A stretch of DNA of 29,562 bases, from positions 1-29,562 of IMG/VR virus record IMGVR_UViG_3300013104_000062. The stretch is one strand, 5' to 3'. Below, piece by piece: positions 29,070 through 29,562 of the stretch (its first letter is position 1; each line of letters opens with the position of its first letter). Both the position numbers and the translations under genes were made by a program. The notes beneath the pieces are model-generated. The model made no database searches. It had not been told where the DNA came from and saw only the letters and a program-made list of their open reading frames with translations. This DNA comes from a virus.

Positions 29070-29562
29070 TCATTTTGCCCGCTGTCGCCAACGATTTTTC
29101 TCCCAATTGCCGATGGGATGGCGGCGCTTAACCATTTGCTGGCGATGTGGTTGAGAAAAATGCGAGATTTTTGATTTTTTTGGCGTCTCGACACCAAAAA
29201 GCGCTGCTTTTACCTGGGCCAGACGAGCCTCATCGTCCCGCTTTTGGTTGGCGTGGTCCCTGAGAAGCCACTGACGAAGCTGCTCTACCTGATCGGCCTC
29301 ACAAGGGGGACGGGGGGCAACCAAACCGGCTGTATCTGCTTGTTCCGCAACGGGTAGAAAATCTTCTTCAGTAATTTCAATGCTGGTTGGGTCGGGGAGC
29401 GATTGCCTGCGGATCGCCGCGCGAAATGCGTGGCGCACGCTAACGGGGAAGCTAGCCAAGTTTTTGCCCTCGCACTTGGCAATCACTTCCTCGTCACGCT
29501 TCGCGGTTTCAGGGTCAATCACCGGCAAGCTGGCGGCGTGCCGCTCCGCGGCGTCAAGCTGG
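29070..29562 (-). CDS. Phage protein of unknown function, partial at the right edge
   Basis: The reading frame runs open through the right window edge (QLDAAERHAAS upstream of the first possible TTG at 29528), so the gene probably begins outside. About 163 residues are visible. They are charged and helical (DPETAKRDEEVIAKCEG, VSVRHAFRAAIRRQSLPDP, QLRQWLLRDHANQKRDDEARL). A basic tail rich in K, R, H and Q follows. No family is recognised. It is the first visible gene of the leftward operon. Confidence 0.55.
   Translation of the reverse strand, partial: QLDAAERHAASLPVIDPETAKRDEEVIAKCEGKNLASFPVSVRHAFRAAIRRQSLPDPTSIEITEEDFLPVAEQADTAGLVAPRPPCEADQVEQLRQWLLRDHANQKRDDEARLAQVKAALFGVETPKKSKISHFSQPHRQQMVKRRHPIGNWEKNRWRQRAK

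Overview
The window holds the left edge and most of the late (virion) region of a tailed-phage prophage, probably a siphovirus, integrated at a tRNA-Gly gene. Bases 1-1224 are bacterial chromosome and contain the 3' part of a serine carboxypeptidase (S10) gene. At 1225-1265 (minus strand) lies the 3' part of tRNA-Gly(CCC), running from the anticodon loop to the end of the acceptor stem. Its 5' half is missing, which is the mark of a prophage junction. Base composition is GC-rich. The host phylum cannot be fixed from the sequence; a Planctomycetota, Acidobacteriota or Verrucomicrobiota-like soil or water bacterium is a guess only.

Just inside the junction are three helically phased CTGGACGG repeats, possibly integrase arm-type sites, and two small rightward genes for single-pass membrane proteins. 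One of these shares a 19-residue motif with the phage's own tape-measure-like protein, which suggests a lysogenic or superinfection-exclusion role. Every other phage gene lies on the minus strand. Most are joined by ATGA, TGATG or TAATG overlaps, so they form one long late operon read from the right edge to the left.

In transcription order the operon contains: a partial gene at the right edge; a zinc-ribbon protein; two uncharacterised proteins; a LamG-type adhesin; a small helical protein; a large beta-helix spike; terminase small and large (GpA-type) subunits; a gpW-like joining protein; a lambda-type portal; an acidic prohead protease/scaffold; a Mu-gpT-like major capsid protein; and a DUF2190-like decoration protein. 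Three consecutive glycosyltransferase-like genes follow. After them come head-tail and tail genes: joining protein, decoration-like protein, gpZ-like, tail terminator-like and tail tube. A strong terminator is next, then a tail-assembly chaperone with a -1 programmed frameshift (T TTT TTC) giving a cysteine-rich gpGT-type fusion. The operon ends with a tail protein, the tape-measure-like protein, a small virion-like protein, a cysteine-rich protein, a two-domain glycosyltransferase with an Erv1-like C-terminal motif, a PLD-like protein, a DNA methyltransferase and a small helical protein.

No integrase, repressor, replication or lysis gene is visible; these should lie to the right of the window. 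The most unusual features are the glycosyltransferase set embedded in the virion operon (four genes, about five catalytic domains), the frameshifted Cys-rich chaperone, the membrane protein sharing a tape-measure motif, and adhesin genes placed upstream of the terminase with no room for a cos site beside terS.
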